Shown here: positions 1 to 11,868 of the stretch, piece by piece
Numbering within the stretch: position 1 is the first letter of the stretch
Layout of the letters: each line of letters begins with the position of its first letter
Assembly: GCF_008831285.2 (NCBI RefSeq)
Contig: NC_045141.1
Span: forward strand, 22,660,742-22,724,741
From: Nymphaea colorata
Lineage: Eukaryota; Streptophyta; Magnoliopsida; Nymphaeales; Nymphaeaceae
Direction of reading: 5' to 3'
Length of the DNA: 64,000 nucleotides
Translations under genes and position numbers: made by a program
Notes under the pieces: generated by a model
What the model was told of the DNA's origin: nothing
What the model saw: only the letters and a program-made list of their open reading frames with translations
The model's database searches: none

Positions 1-110
1 CGGGCCTGGGTCCAGCCCCGACCTGATATCCCAGGTCTCGGGTCGGGTCCGACCCGGTTCGGCCCGACTCGGTTCGGCCCGTTTGAGCCTTCATTTGACG
101 GCCGCGTTTG
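1..110. repeat. GC-rich dispersed repeat, cut by window edge
   Basis: The first hundred bases are built of short words such as GGGTCGGG, GACCCGG and TTCGGCCCG, much richer in GC than what follows. Similar words occur near 2,440-2,700, 23,100-23,290 and 41,330-41,460, so this is one copy of a dispersed repeat family whose left end lies outside the window. No coding potential is visible. Confidence 0.5.
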
Positions 111-3100
111 TCGAGGGGGAACTGCTGCGAGGTAACAAAATTTCATATTTGGGCTAGAGGTGGAGAAACATGTAGGTTTTGTTTGCACAGACTATTATTC
201 ATGGTCTCTCAAAATTTCTTTATTTGCATATTAACATGTTTTATTATTTGCCCATTTATGTATAGTGGTGCCGTTGAAAGTTCCAACATTTTTTGAATTA
301 GTGCCCTTTGATCCAACGTTTCTGCCTCCATTTGAGCATATGAATGATGTATATGGCCTTTGGGGTGGAACCAAGGTGGGGTCTGCATGAGCTCTGACTT
401 CAACTCAATTTGTTTTTAAATTTACATGTAAATTTAAAAAAAATTCACTTGTTTTATATAAAAAGTTTGAAAAATGATATTTCGTCCCTAATCAAAATTT
501 TAAAACTTTAATTCATCCCCCCTTTATATTTTTTTTTGGTTTTGTTGAATGATTGGCGTAATAAAAAAAATGAGTAGTTGTATCCTTCCACATCCCATTA
601 AATGGTTTGGGTTCATTTAATGTGATTTATTTGTATTTTGTCATTTGTGAAAAGGCAATTCGTGTGGATTTTATGGCGTTTTGTCATTTATGTAAGGGAA
701 GTTACTAGTGAGCAACGACGTAGACTTGTGAGGCTTGATTTTAACGAGTCTGACTAAATCAGATACGGCTAATCTCCGTTCAAATTTAGGGTCCGGAATT
801 CTTAAATTGAAAGGGAATAGAAGCAGTGGCTATTTACACATAAATATTTCATTACTTTTTATATGAGTTCTCTTTAAGGGCCATTTGGTAGTAATGATAT
901 TTTGTGAACGTTTCATAAATCAACTTCAAACATTGGGGTTGATTTATGGAACACGAAAACAAGTGTTATGTGAATCCACCTCAATATGCGTTGCAGATTC
1001 ATGAGACACTCAGAGTGCACTCTTGACGCCAAACGACCCCATAAAATTTAAAATTTAAAGTAACTGTATCCCTCATTCAAAATTTTTTGGCTCCGTCGTG
1101 CAGCAGAACTGAGATAAGATTCAAGATTTACATGTAGTATGATATCCATGTTGGTTTCCCAAACCTGAACTAAACTTGGATCCATAATAACATATAAAAC
1201 CTAGGTCTAATAAATAAAAGGATCCTATTTCCATAACTGAATATTGCTTCACGTGCATGCATGCATGCATGCATGTTATGTGTGTGATGCTCATCACTCA
1301 TGCATGTCTATGGATGAGAAAGACTTCAAGCTTTTCATTTCTTGCTTTTTGTGCCCTAGACTCATAACTCCTAATTATAAAAAGGGAGACTCTAGTACAC
1401 CAAAAGTTTGTGTTGTCAAGGCAGTGATAGTTAATGCTTCTTGGTTTTGCCCAAACCAAAATATCAGATTTGGAAATCTCTGGGAACCAAAGGGAAAGAG
1501 GACAGTATACAAGTATTTTTGGGATCTTGTGAGTACCCACTAGATAATAACAAAGAAAAGCCACCTTCCCTGAGTTCTACAAAAACTAATTAAATACTTT
1601 TTAAAAAAGGCTTATCTTGCTTGGAAAGGAGGAGTACCAAAGCATATGCCAAGTCTTTTTCTTTTTCTTGAAAGGGGAAACTTCTTATTAACATCTACTC
1701 ATGTTGTTAAGGGCACTGTGCCATTAAATATCTCAAAGCTGTGTTTTTGTTGAGGGTGAAGAAGTAAAATTGGGGTTTAAAGTACCATTTTGAAGATTTT
1801 TAAAAGATGTTGGCACAATTATTGAGGTGCACAGGACAGATTTTAGGGTTTCATTGGGCTCAAGGTTTTCTTCGCATTCCGTACCATTTTTTTGGGAATA
1901 AAAAAATAAAAAAAATCAATATTGCGACAATTAATAACAGTTTGAATTTACGTTATTACATAAAACTGAAATTGGATATAATGTGTTTGTGAAAGGAAAA
2001 CTTTGGTTCTTAATTGGACTCATATTTTTACTATAGGAATCTGACTAAACTGATTTTGGATCAGACCAAATACTGCACATCTGATTTTGCATCTTGATCG
2101 CTTTCATCATATGTTTCTAAAGAAGTGGTCTTTTCATTCCTCAAGTTTCGATGTAGTAGCTAGAAAAAGGATGGAAATGGTAGGATTTGGATCAACAAAA
2201 TGCATAAGTCGGACGAGACATAAATATATACGTAATAGAGGGCAAACGGTGTTGCATTGTCTTGGTAGAGGTGAAAGACAATCGGCATCCTATGTGGTAC
2301 AAATTTTCGATAGAAAAAAACGAATATGAGAAGACATAAAGCCATAGAGGAGGGAACTTGAGGTACAGTTTTTTTTTTGTTTAATAAAAGAAACAAATAA
2401 GAGAAAAAACAAAGGCTTCCGATGAACAGACACTAATAGATACTCCCTACCAGGGCCGACTGGGGTCCTACATAGGGAGAAAGCTGACTCGATAAGCTTG
2501 GGTGGGCTTGATATTTGTTTATTATTAATTTTTATATATAAATATAATAATTTATATGAGTAATTACGTATATATATTATTTTATATTAAAAAATATTTT
2601 TTTAATTTAATCGAACCGACTTGAGTCAAGCTCGGGTTTGAATGGTTGGGCTGGCCCAGGTCCGAGTTTCGAGTGTGGAGCCAGCCCGATGCTTAGGTTT
2701 AGGTCCAAGGCTGTTTTCGATGCTTCAGGGTGACGCCATCACAATGCCTTTAACTTACATAAAAAATAGAACTTCAATAGCTAATGAGAGCCATTTTTCC
2801 ACAAGGAAAGAACAAAAAGAAACGTTAGCGCAAATGCATTCTTGTGCCATAGAGCTCAAAGTCGAGAAAAACCATCAAAATTTTAACATTAATTGATATT
2901 CAGAACAAGGTTTCTTATTTTTAAATTTATTACAACTCATGTTTAAGTAGAGAGTTTTATAGCTCGCTTAGGGCCATAAAACCCCGTTGCTGCTGTCCCT
3001 GGCCCATGGCCTATACATTCTTCAGAGAACCAAAGCCCGTAGAGCTTGAACTACAATTACCTCACAGCCAAGTCTCGATTCCACCATGTCAATCTCGTTA

Positions 3101-3839
3101 GGGCCCTATGAACTATTTGATTTTTGAATCGAACATCTTTTTCTGTAAAAGGGTATTTGATTTTTCTGGAATAAAGGGGGTTTGGGCCACTGTAAGCAGC
3201 ATGACTATGTTAAATTAGCATGCAGTTGAAATCTTCAAAAATATTTTTTTTGGCTATGTTTGGACCATTACTTGGTGATTATGAAAAGCTCCAGATCCTT
3301 CTTTGAGCAATTACTAAGTTTAGCATAAAAGGTCTGAGAATTTGAATCCAAACAAGTGTTTGGTACCTTGAGGGAAAGGGTGGGGGCTGCAGCTCTTAGT
3401 CCGACAGTAAGATGAAATATTTCACATGCTCAACCGGAATCCAAACAAATGTTTTGAATCTAAATCTAGTTACATGGGAATAGAAGCTAGATGTGATGCT
3501 AACCATATCAGATTACACTTCAAAAAATACCTTAGATATAAACCCTATTATGTATAATGTTTATATTTATGTCTTCCTTTCAAGTTTATTCACCCCTACA
3601 AACAAAAAAGACCCAAGTTGGGTGGTGTAATTAGGGTTTATAAATGAACTAACACAAACAAATTTGAGATTGTGATACAAATCAAAAGGAACAAGATCTA
3701 TGTGCTTGCCCACATATCACTTATTTTTGAGTGACATGATAACATGTAACCAGCAATCTGTTGTTTCACATGGCGAAACTAGAAAATAGAAGATTAGTTT
3801 TCCATTACTTGCTTCGGCGAAAGATCATGATGCGCGAGT
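111..3839. other. Intergenic; no gene recognised
   Basis: AT-rich sequence with only short chance reading frames. It holds a possible MITE relic at 877-1,040, a run of CATG tetramers near 1,254-1,275 and a degraded GC-word repeat near 2,440-2,700 that is split by a very AT-rich block. Nothing else could be assigned. Confidence 0.5.
877..1040. mobile_element. Possible small TIR element (MITE relic)
   Basis: The left end reads AGGGCCATTTGG and the right end, reverse-complemented, reads GGGGTCGTTTGG, an imperfect terminal inverted repeat of a kind common in plant MITEs. Inside, ATAAATCAAC and GTTGATTTAT form a short hairpin near 917-958. I could not find a clean target-site duplication, so both boundaries and superfamily are uncertain. 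Confidence 0.3.
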
Positions 3840-5708
3840 TCATGAACTCGGAGTTTCGATCCCTTCCAATATCTTCCACAGCTGAGAATCCTCAAAATCT
3901 TTGATCACAAGTGAAGCACCAGCATCCAACAGCTTCTGCTCCGGCTTGCTTGTGGTGAGACCAACAACTGGAAGCCCAGCTGCCACTCCAGCTTTTATCC
4001 CCCACGAAGAATCCTTGGCAAAGAAAAACCCAAATGTAAAATGAGAAAACAACCAAGGCCTTTTGGCTAAGATCAAGTGCAGTATCAGTTCTTAACAAAG
4101 GAATGATTAAGGCAAAGTTTTTCGTCGATTTCCTAACTAAGCTGCTCTTTTAAAAACCACCACAAACTTCGATTAAAACACATTTATGTTTGTAAATAGA
4201 GATGGAAACGGTTTATAATTCAGATCACTGTTAAACGTGCTTTGAATGTCGGGCCAAAATAGTACAAACAAAATACCGGAAATGTGATCTGTTTGCATCC
4301 CTAGTTGATTATTGAACGATATGATATGATTGGTGTCTAGGCTCCTATATTAAAACTCAGCAAGAAATTAGGGTGTGAGTAGCTTTGCATGTGCATAGAC
4401 GAAAGTATGCTCACACGCATATATGAAGGAGTGCAACTATGAGATGCTTTTCTATGTGTTTTTGGACGTGAAAACGTCTAGTTATGAGCTAGAAGCATGG
4501 AACATGTCAAGTGCAGTGTCACACATAAAGAGATTTTTGAAAATCTTGATATTTACAAGAAAATCAAATAAAATGAAAAAAAAGAAAAAAAAAATGCCCA
4601 GAACTGATTTTTATTGTTTTTGAAATTTCTAGAGATTTTATTTATTTTTTTTTAATTTTGAAGTTAAGGACGTTTATGATTTTTTATTGTTTTTTATCTT
4701 TTGAAAAATTGTCGATATTTTTCCTAGTTTTGTCCAAGAGAAACAACTTTGCCGAAAAATATCCGAGAGAGCTCATGAAGATTTTCCTGAAAATGATATT
4801 TGTGACAATGGTAAAAAGAGTATATAAAACACTAACAATTAGCACCGATCAGTAAGCATTAGCTAATAGCTCATACATAGGCTCCATAACAACCAAATCA
4901 TATATAAAATGGATATATAAGATGCTATTAATAATATTGAATCCACTTGTGGCTTGATGAAAGCCAAAGAGGAAAATTTCTTACCTCAAAAACCATTGCT
5001 CTCTTCGCTGGGACACCAAGACATTTTAGAGCTTTCAAGTATGGATCTGGATACGGCTTTCCGCGCTCGCATTCTTCTCCTAAAACAACAAACTCGAAGA
5101 ATTCGGACAACCCAACTGCCGAAATCATGGCTTCAGCATTTGCTCTTGGAGAATTCGTCACCGCAGCACGCCTGATGCCCTTGTCTTCGATCCATTTGCA
5201 GAGATCGTGCAGACCACTCACAGGCACAAGTTTTTCTTTGGCCAACCTGAACAAGAAGTAGAATCAGTTCGGTTTGAAATTTCAATGCGCCCTAACTTGG
5301 TTTTCAGATGAAGGCACCAAGAGAAACTTGCCTCTGGAAATATGCTTCTTTGTCTTCCATGAATTGAAGGGCCTTCCGGCGATCCTCAGGGAAGAGGGCA
5401 TCGTATATAACTTCTAGGCTGCCGCATAGGTTCTTACTGTAGAAGCCATTGTCAATTGGGACACCGCCTTGGAAACCAGCCTGTGGATTCAGGAGTTTAT
5501 GAAAAACAAGTGAGATTGATCATCGCCTTGTGTAGATGAAGCCATTAATGGTCTTACAGGCCAACAATGTACAGAGTACAGTTAAGGAAGGGTTTGGTAA
5601 CAGAGACTGACCTCTTTTAGCAGGTCTCTGAATGCTTCAAAATGGAGAGGGTCTGAATCGCAGAGAGTCCCGTCCACGTCGAACAGCACGGCCTCAAGAG
5701 GCCCAGCC
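3840..5708 (-). CDS. SGPP: HAD-superfamily sugar phosphatase, SGPP-like (5' end unresolved)
   Basis: A phosphatase of the haloacid dehalogenase superfamily, closest from memory to Arabidopsis SGPP (At2g38740), a soluble enzyme that removes phosphate from sugar phosphates. Four minus-strand exons are clear: 5708-5612, 5480-5332, 5246-4985 and 4013-3840 (stop). Exon 1 has the nucleophile motif FDVDGTLCDSD; exon 3 has motif II (AVTNSP) and the motif III lysine (GKPYPDPYLKAL); motif IV (FEDSSWGIKAG) spans the last intron. Phases fit throughout and give about 227 residues, near the family length of about 245. Intron 2 has a GC donor. The start codon is not in exon 1: that frame is closed upstream and the exon seems to begin at an acceptor (CTGCAG, ending 5709), so a short upstream exon is missing. 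The gene could be intact or have lost its start. Confidence 0.85.
5247..5331 (-). other. GC-AG intron (intron 2 of the SGPP-like gene)
   Basis: The 85-base intron begins AG|GCAAGT and ends TTCAG|GTTGG. Only the GC donor keeps the frame: CCAGAG plus G restores an Arg codon and gives YFQRLAKEKLVPV, which aligns without gaps to the Arabidopsis protein as I recall it. The nearest GT, four bases on, gives the wrong frame. AG|GCAAGT is the usual strong form of the rare GC donor class. Confidence 0.8.
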
Positions 5709-7046
5709 CTGCAGAGGCCAAGTTCCCGATGGCGGCGAATTTATCAGAGAAAAAAACTTCGTTTAGTACGTCTTTCCCAAGGGTCAAAAACTGGTTAAAG
5801 GTTATGGGATTTAATTGCAGAATTTTCTGCATGGTTGCATATGCCTTTTTGTTCTTCAATTCATCCATAAGAATGTAATGATCATGTTGAAGGGCCTAAA
5901 ATGCATTCCTAGATCAGTTCTTTTACATGCTTAGAAGAGATTTTATAACTCACAGAATCGGAAAGGTTTGCTTCTGATCCTCAAAAATGCCCACAATTAA
6001 CACATTGAAACGATCTAATCCAAGAGGTGATCTCTAAGTTTCGAGTGGTGATCACATGAGCACGATAGAAATCCAGAAAAGCACTCAAAACAATGTTGTA
6101 TTAAGTATTCCCACATTCTTTGTGCAATAATTGCACCTGTGCTGGTTTCTCTTGACATAAATTGGCGGATCTGCACAATCCCAACTTTGGAATCCAAGAA
6201 ACGCAGTGAGTTTGAGTAAACAACTGCATCCAAGACTATAAAGAACAAAACTTTCAAGCCCCAAGCATTGCCAGGGAAGATTATAATCGGTTAAAGAGGA
6301 TCTTAATTAATGAACACAAGTTTTAAGCAACAAGAGCATCTGAAATGTCACAGCAAACCAAATTAAAAGCTACCACATAAAGGAATAGTCACATCCACGG
6401 CAAGAGTTTTAAACAGCACCTGTTCATGGCTGGGTTGCTAGATCCTCCAGATAATATCTTGAAAAACCAGGCAGTAGATGATCTGAAAGATTGTTACAGG
6501 CACGTTCTAAGGAGAGATTTGACACGACCAAAATGAAGATACCAATGATTGATATATATATATATATATATAATTCTTCGGCGTTGAAGCTACGCTCGCT
6601 AGTCGCTGCCCATAGGAAAACGGATCTGGTGGTGTTCTCCAGCAAGTTGACTGTTTGATATTGGTTCATATGTCCGGTAGTTCGACCTTACGTATAATTC
6701 TGCTCTAATCAAATCAGAAAAACTTTCGCCCAGATCTACAAGTTTGAGATGCTTAATTATCAGTCTCTTCAACCCTTGACCCTGTGTAGAGGTAGGTGAA
6801 TGGCGGGCTTTCGGGTCGAGCGATGAATGGTTAACCTCTAGCTCACATGAAATTAGACTTACTAATCAACGTTACCCTTTGTCTGGTAAACAATTGCGCT
6901 TCATCTTTTCTCTTCTTTTTACCGCTGAAATAATGTATAGTTCTTTTTAATCTCGTTACACTGGTCTTAGTCCTTGAAATTTCCAAATTATGAGAACCAT
7001 ATGGCATAGTGGCTGCAAAATAATTAGAGTGGGGTGAACATGCAAT
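5709..7046. other. Region upstream of the SGPP-like gene
   Basis: This should hold the missing first exon and promoter of the phosphatase gene. An open minus-strand frame from 5868 runs into exon 1, but one base out of the phosphatase frame, and its residues resemble no phosphatase, so I do not join it. A TA microsatellite lies at 6551-6572. No other gene recognised. Confidence 0.4.
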
Positions 7047-7494
7047 TCGGGGTGAAAGAAGAGTTTGAGCTCGACTCGTTAAAGTTTTTCTAGTGAACGA
7101 GTTCGAATCGAGTCATTTGCTTAACAAGTCGAGCTAGAGTTCATGAGTTGACTCGTTCAAATAATCAACTTAAGTTCAAGCTCAACACGTAACTGTCGAG
7201 TCGAGCTCGAGCCTTAAATCAAGTTTGTTGAGTCTTAATCAAAGTTGATATATTCAAACGAGTTTATCGAGCCTTAATTGAGTTGAACTCGAACTCAACA
7301 CGTAACGATGAGTATCAATTTTATTCAAACGAGTTTGTCGAGCCTTAATCGAGTAGACCTCGAGCTCAACATGTAACTGCTAAGTCGAGCTCAAGCTACT
7401 TTCGTCAAAACTATTCTCAAGCTCGAAGTTTCATTAGTCGAGCTGAGTTCAAGGTGATTGAACTTGGGCTCGACTCTACTCGTGTTCACCCCTA
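7047..7494. mobile_element. Non-autonomous hAT-like element (MITE) with 8-bp TSD
   Basis: A 448-bp element with terminal inverted repeats TNGGGGTGAA (left TCGGGGTGAA, right end reverse-complemented TAGGGGTGAA), flanked by an exact 8-bp duplication CATGCAAT at 7039-7046 and 7495-7502. TIR and duplication length are those of the hAT superfamily. The interior repeats words such as GAGCTCGA, GTCGAGC and CAACACGTAAC several times and has no reading frame, so it depends on a transposase made elsewhere. A short relative lies at 27,301-27,381. Confidence 0.75.
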
Positions 7495-7502
7495 CATGCA
7501 AT

Positions 7503-9047
7503 GCATTGCAATGCTACATGTTAACAACACAAGGCAACTGCTTTTATCATTTTGATAGAAAAGAGCAAAATCATACACCAACCCCCAACATCATTATATA
7601 CATATTGATATAGACACACCATAGAAAATAATTGGTAATCTAAAAAAGGATCTTATATGCCAGAGGAGGTAGTGGTGATTATGAATTTAACTCATTTTAC
7701 CCGTGGAACGACCAATCAATTTAGTAAATCATATGGAAGGGTGCATGTCAACATACTTTTTAAATAAATGGCGCTTCCATCATGCTTTCATCAGAAAAAT
7801 GAGTCATGACTTATTTATTATATGAAAGAAAAGTCAGAGTCAGATATATTCCGCCTGTTTCTAGTAAAAGGCGTTGTATTTTTGGATATTGCGGAAAGCA
7901 GGCTGACTAACCTTTCAGGTTAAGGCAAGGACGGACGGGTGGTCCTCATCAAGTCCTAACGAGTTTTTGGTGGGGTCTAATTTTTCTTGGGAGAATAAAT
8001 GCCTCATATCGTGGCCATCCAAGGGAAATGGACAAAATAAGAGAATTTCATTTATGAACTAATTTTATAGTTATAATCTTAAAAACGTCTCATTTTTTTA
8101 TTACTTGATCGACTGTCGTTCCCAAACGTATGAACTAAGTCGAGAGGCAAAGTTTTTATCATATGAATATAGTTGAAAAGCAAAATTTGAACCTTATTTA
8201 GCAAATTAGAAATTTGGGGATCCGTCTCTTTCGAAATTATGTACAATGTGAGGGCCTGAAGTACAAAAAAGCATTTTTCGAAGAAATTGAACAACAATGC
8301 AGGCAAGTGCCCATCGCTATATGTGGAGACCTTTAACGTATGAGCCACACCTCCATAAAGTGAAGGATTCAAAGGCTATGAAATCGACAGCCACTTACAG
8401 AGTCAAGAACTTTCAGCCCGTATCCTCCTTTCTCATCCAAGTCAAGAACAAAAGCGAGTGAACAGCACATTTCTGGCCGGACGGAAAGGACATAGAAACT
8501 TCATGGTGCATATCTTCATCTTCAAATTGAGGCTTCGTGTATACATCTAAGAAGGATAAGCTTCATTGCTTGCCTAGTGCCTACCCATTGGTTGTGGATG
8601 GTGGCCAAACTGGTCCTACGTAGTTTCATTACCTTCACCCAAATGATCATGACAGAAACGCTCCCCTAAGGTTTGGCTGCCTTTGTTTACTTTCAACTCA
8701 AGGCTACCAAACTTTAAAGAATCTGCCATGATCTTTGTGGGGTAAGAAGTTTCTTGGTGTCGTACTTCTATTGTTTTGATCTAAAGTAACAGCAATGGTT
8801 TTGATAGTGTTGATTGTTATAGTCATTCTTCTTCTTCTTCTTCTTCTTTTGATGAAGTAAACGCCTGTGTTGGTGAAGGGAATGAAGCGGTCCTCTGTTT
8901 GTGTGCATGCCAAAAGTTTGGCTTGTTGGTTTTTTTTCTTTTCACTTTCAACTTTTCAAAAAGGTGGTATAAGAAAAAACAAACTCTTCTTTTGCTACTA
9001 TCATTATGTAGTCTATGGACCAACCCACTATACCCTTTGTTGCCTGC
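7503..9047. other. Intergenic, promoter side of the expansin-like gene
   Basis: AT-rich sequence without a recognisable gene. A TTC microsatellite lies at 8825-8849. The last few hundred bases are the likely promoter of the expansin-like gene. Confidence 0.4.
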
Positions 9048-9055
9048 TATAAGTA
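9048..9055 (+). promoter_or_regulatory. Probable TATA box of the expansin-like gene
   Basis: TATAAGTA lies 80 bases before the ATG at 9128. Transcription would start near 9080, leaving a leader of about 50 bases that contains a CT run (about 9091-9114), common in plant 5' leaders. Confidence 0.5.
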
Positions 9056-9127
9056 CCCGACAGCCCTTCTTCCAACATGTTCATCCAGCATCTCTCTCTC
9101 TCTCTCTCTCTCTCTGATCTCAGAGCC

Positions 9128-11868
9128 ATGGCTGTTCCTTTGGTTCTAAAGTTTCTCATATTAGCACTTCAAGTGTTTGCTTCTTCGTTTCTGAGAGTTG
9201 CACATGCTGCTGATGCCTTTGTGTCGTCTAGAGCTGTGTACTATCCAAACTCTGAATCGTCTGGAACAGATGGTTAGACTGTCCTGCATATGTTTCTTTT
9301 TTCTACTTAAACTTTTGTCTTACCTTGTTCTGAGTGTTTGCTTGACTCCGCTGTAGTTGGTGCATGTGGGTTCGGCAAATTTGGTGCAAGCCTCAATGGT
9401 GGTGATGTCTCTGCATCTGCTCAGCTCTACAGAAATGGTGTCGGCTGCGGCGCTTGTTACCAGGTGATGCAAAATTAGCACCACCTGTAATGTATTATAA
9501 GTAACTAGACATACTGGTGTTTTGTGCTGAAAGTTATCTTAATGGAGCAGGTGAAGTGCACTAACACGGACTACTGCTCAGACCAAGGCGTGACAGTGGT
9601 CGTCACTGACTTCGGCGCGAGTGACGGCGCTGACTTTATACTCAGCCAGCATGCCTTCTCAAGGATGGCAGTTAACCAGACCTCGGCCTCTTCTCTCTTA
9701 CAGCTTGGTGTAGTCAATGTCCAATACACAAGGTATACTTCTGTAAAAATGTTACTACAGTCTCATTATTTAGAAGCTCATGCTCCTTAACACAGGCATT
9801 CGGGTGACTGCACGTCAAAGGTAAGTGAGCCAACAAACTTAACAGTGGGAGACATGAGGTCTCTTTGTTCATGGTTCTTGGGGAGCCAAGCCAGGCCTAC
9901 CAGCAACCTTTAATATAAGAGCGCTCTAGTTGTGTTTTTCTCTTTTGTTGAAAAGTGAAAACAATCGGATCATGAAAAAAAAATAGACTTTGTCTTGGAG
10001 TCATGAATGGGAGGAGAGAAAAAGATTCGGGGAAGCTTTAATGGGTCCATAACGACTTGCACATATTCGGTAGAGAAATTTAAATGGAAACTAAGACTTA
10101 CGAGAAGAGTATTTGTTGAACACAAATCCATTTCCACTTTTATCTTTTACTTCACATTAATTCATATTCATTTCCATCTTCATTTCGGTTGTTGCATCCA
10201 TCTGGCGTCTTAGAAGGCTCATTCTTTTAGCTCATTTTGAAATTATAAACGGAGATGGAGACTTAAGTGGTATTTAAAGAGTATGTAATGTCTTCCACCT
10301 ACCACCTTTATTTCTCCCGTTTTGGCTGCAGATATACGAGAACAGGAACATGAATATCTTTACAAGATTCTCAGTATTAATAAACTACTTTGTTCTCCAT
10401 ATCTCATCTTCATTCTTACATCTCAGCTCCTGCTCTCACAACAGAGAGTCTTATCCTCTTTAGTTATTCCTAGAAATTAACTCGTGAGTCTCACTCTTTG
10501 CTTTCTAGAAGGAAAGAAAAGCAAATGGTTGAAGAAAAACTCATATGACCAAATCTGCTGTGATGGCAGGGTTTCTTGCAGGTACCCCAACACCAACATG
10601 AGGTTCAAGATCGATGAAAGCAGCAACTTCCCTCACTACTTGGCGCTCCTCATATGGAACCAACAGGGCACGAAGGACGTAATTGCTGTCCAATTGTGTG
10701 AAGTAAGGGAAATAAAGATCATAGCTGATGTTCTGTTTCGTTAATTTCTTTCTTCCTCTGTTTATTTGTTTGATTGTTAGATCTACAAATAACATATATA
10801 ATCACATCATATATGATGGATAATTATATTTTGAGTTTTATGAGCATCAACTTTATACATAAACTGGTGTTATTCAGGCAATTGGCTAATCTCTCAACCC
10901 AACTGCAGTTTATTTACTTAATTGATTAAAAATGAGTAATAATTAGCTGAGAATCATGACATCCGGAACCTTGTTATCGCTTGGACTATTAATATATTTT
11001 CTTTCAACTTACAATCTTAACCTAAAGTTTAGAAAACAAGTGGGTGAAGCTTTCTTTATCACAACATGTCATTCTTCTTTAGGAAGAAAATAAATAATAA
11101 TGATAAAACCAAGCTCATCTTTTAAAGAATAACAGAACCGCTCTCCTATTTGAATGTTCTGTATTTAGCAACTTCCGTGAAGTTCATACACATAAAATGG
11201 CTGATCAAATCAAAATTGTCTAAACTTGATTTTTCTTCTGCTATTTACTAAAGTTGGGCGTTTCTTCCCGAAAGATTCCAGGAATATGCATTATCGAACA
11301 AAAAACAACATTCACCTTGATATCGACATAAGATTCAAAGTAATGAAAACAAATAAAGAGGGCAATTTGTCCGTCGATTCTCAGATGCACCCACCTTTTT
11401 ACAAGCTGATCACTAGTCTTACGTCAACATATCAGTGCGTATCGGTGGCCGATGCGCATGTACTGCCAACAGGCAGAAAACAATCAAGGAGCTGATACAA
11501 CCATTATTGCTCGATATGGTTACTGTAGGAACCGATACGGCTCGTATCGGGCAAAATAGTTAAAGTAGTAATAATAATAATAAATTTTATTATTATTTTT
11601 TTTTGGGGGAAGTACCAACATGGCTCGATAATTTAGTTAACGTTATGGCGCGACCTTGCAGACTACCAAGTTCCGATGCAAGTTGGTGGACCGAAGCCAT
11701 GGGGCTGTGTGGACAGTGGTGGAGCCACCGACAGGGCCGTTGCTGGTGAGGATGTTGGTGAGCGGTGGGCAGGAGGGGGATGAGACCTGGCTCGTCCCCA
11801 CCAACGTCATACCTCAAGATTGGAAAGCTGGAGATGTCTATGACTCTGGGGTGCAATTACAGGCTTAG
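9128..11868 (+). CDS. Expansin-like B protein (EXLB), five exons
   Basis: A secreted cell-wall protein of the expansin superfamily, expansin-like B branch. Exons 9128-9272, 9357-9463, 9551-9732, 10570-10702 and 11662-11868 total 774 bases, giving 257 residues, the usual EXLB size. A signal peptide (hydrophobic to about residue 28, ending AHA) is followed by the GH45-like domain with [24 protein letters not shown] and VVVTDFG, then the C-terminal beta-sandwich domain ending [15 protein letters not shown]. The HFD motif of true expansins is absent (GADFILS in its place), as in other expansin-like proteins, so wall-loosening activity is doubtful. Junctions are phase-consistent, for example TAC ACA AG|G GTT TCT TGC giving YTRVSC. 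The start is the first ATG of the signal-peptide frame behind the TATA box; an in-frame ATG at 9077 would put an odd tail on the signal peptide. Confidence 0.88.
9796..9820 (+). other. Possible cryptic 25-base exon in expansin-like intron 3
   Basis: Inside intron 3 a 25-base stretch is framed by CACAG before and GTAAGTGAG after, both good splice signals. It is not a multiple of three, so inclusion would shift the frame of exon 4. It could be a poison exon or chance; the coding sequence above does not need it. Confidence 0.25.

Noticed and set aside
8079-8372. A 97-codon minus-strand frame
   Set aside because: No recognisable family, atypical composition for a plant coding exon.
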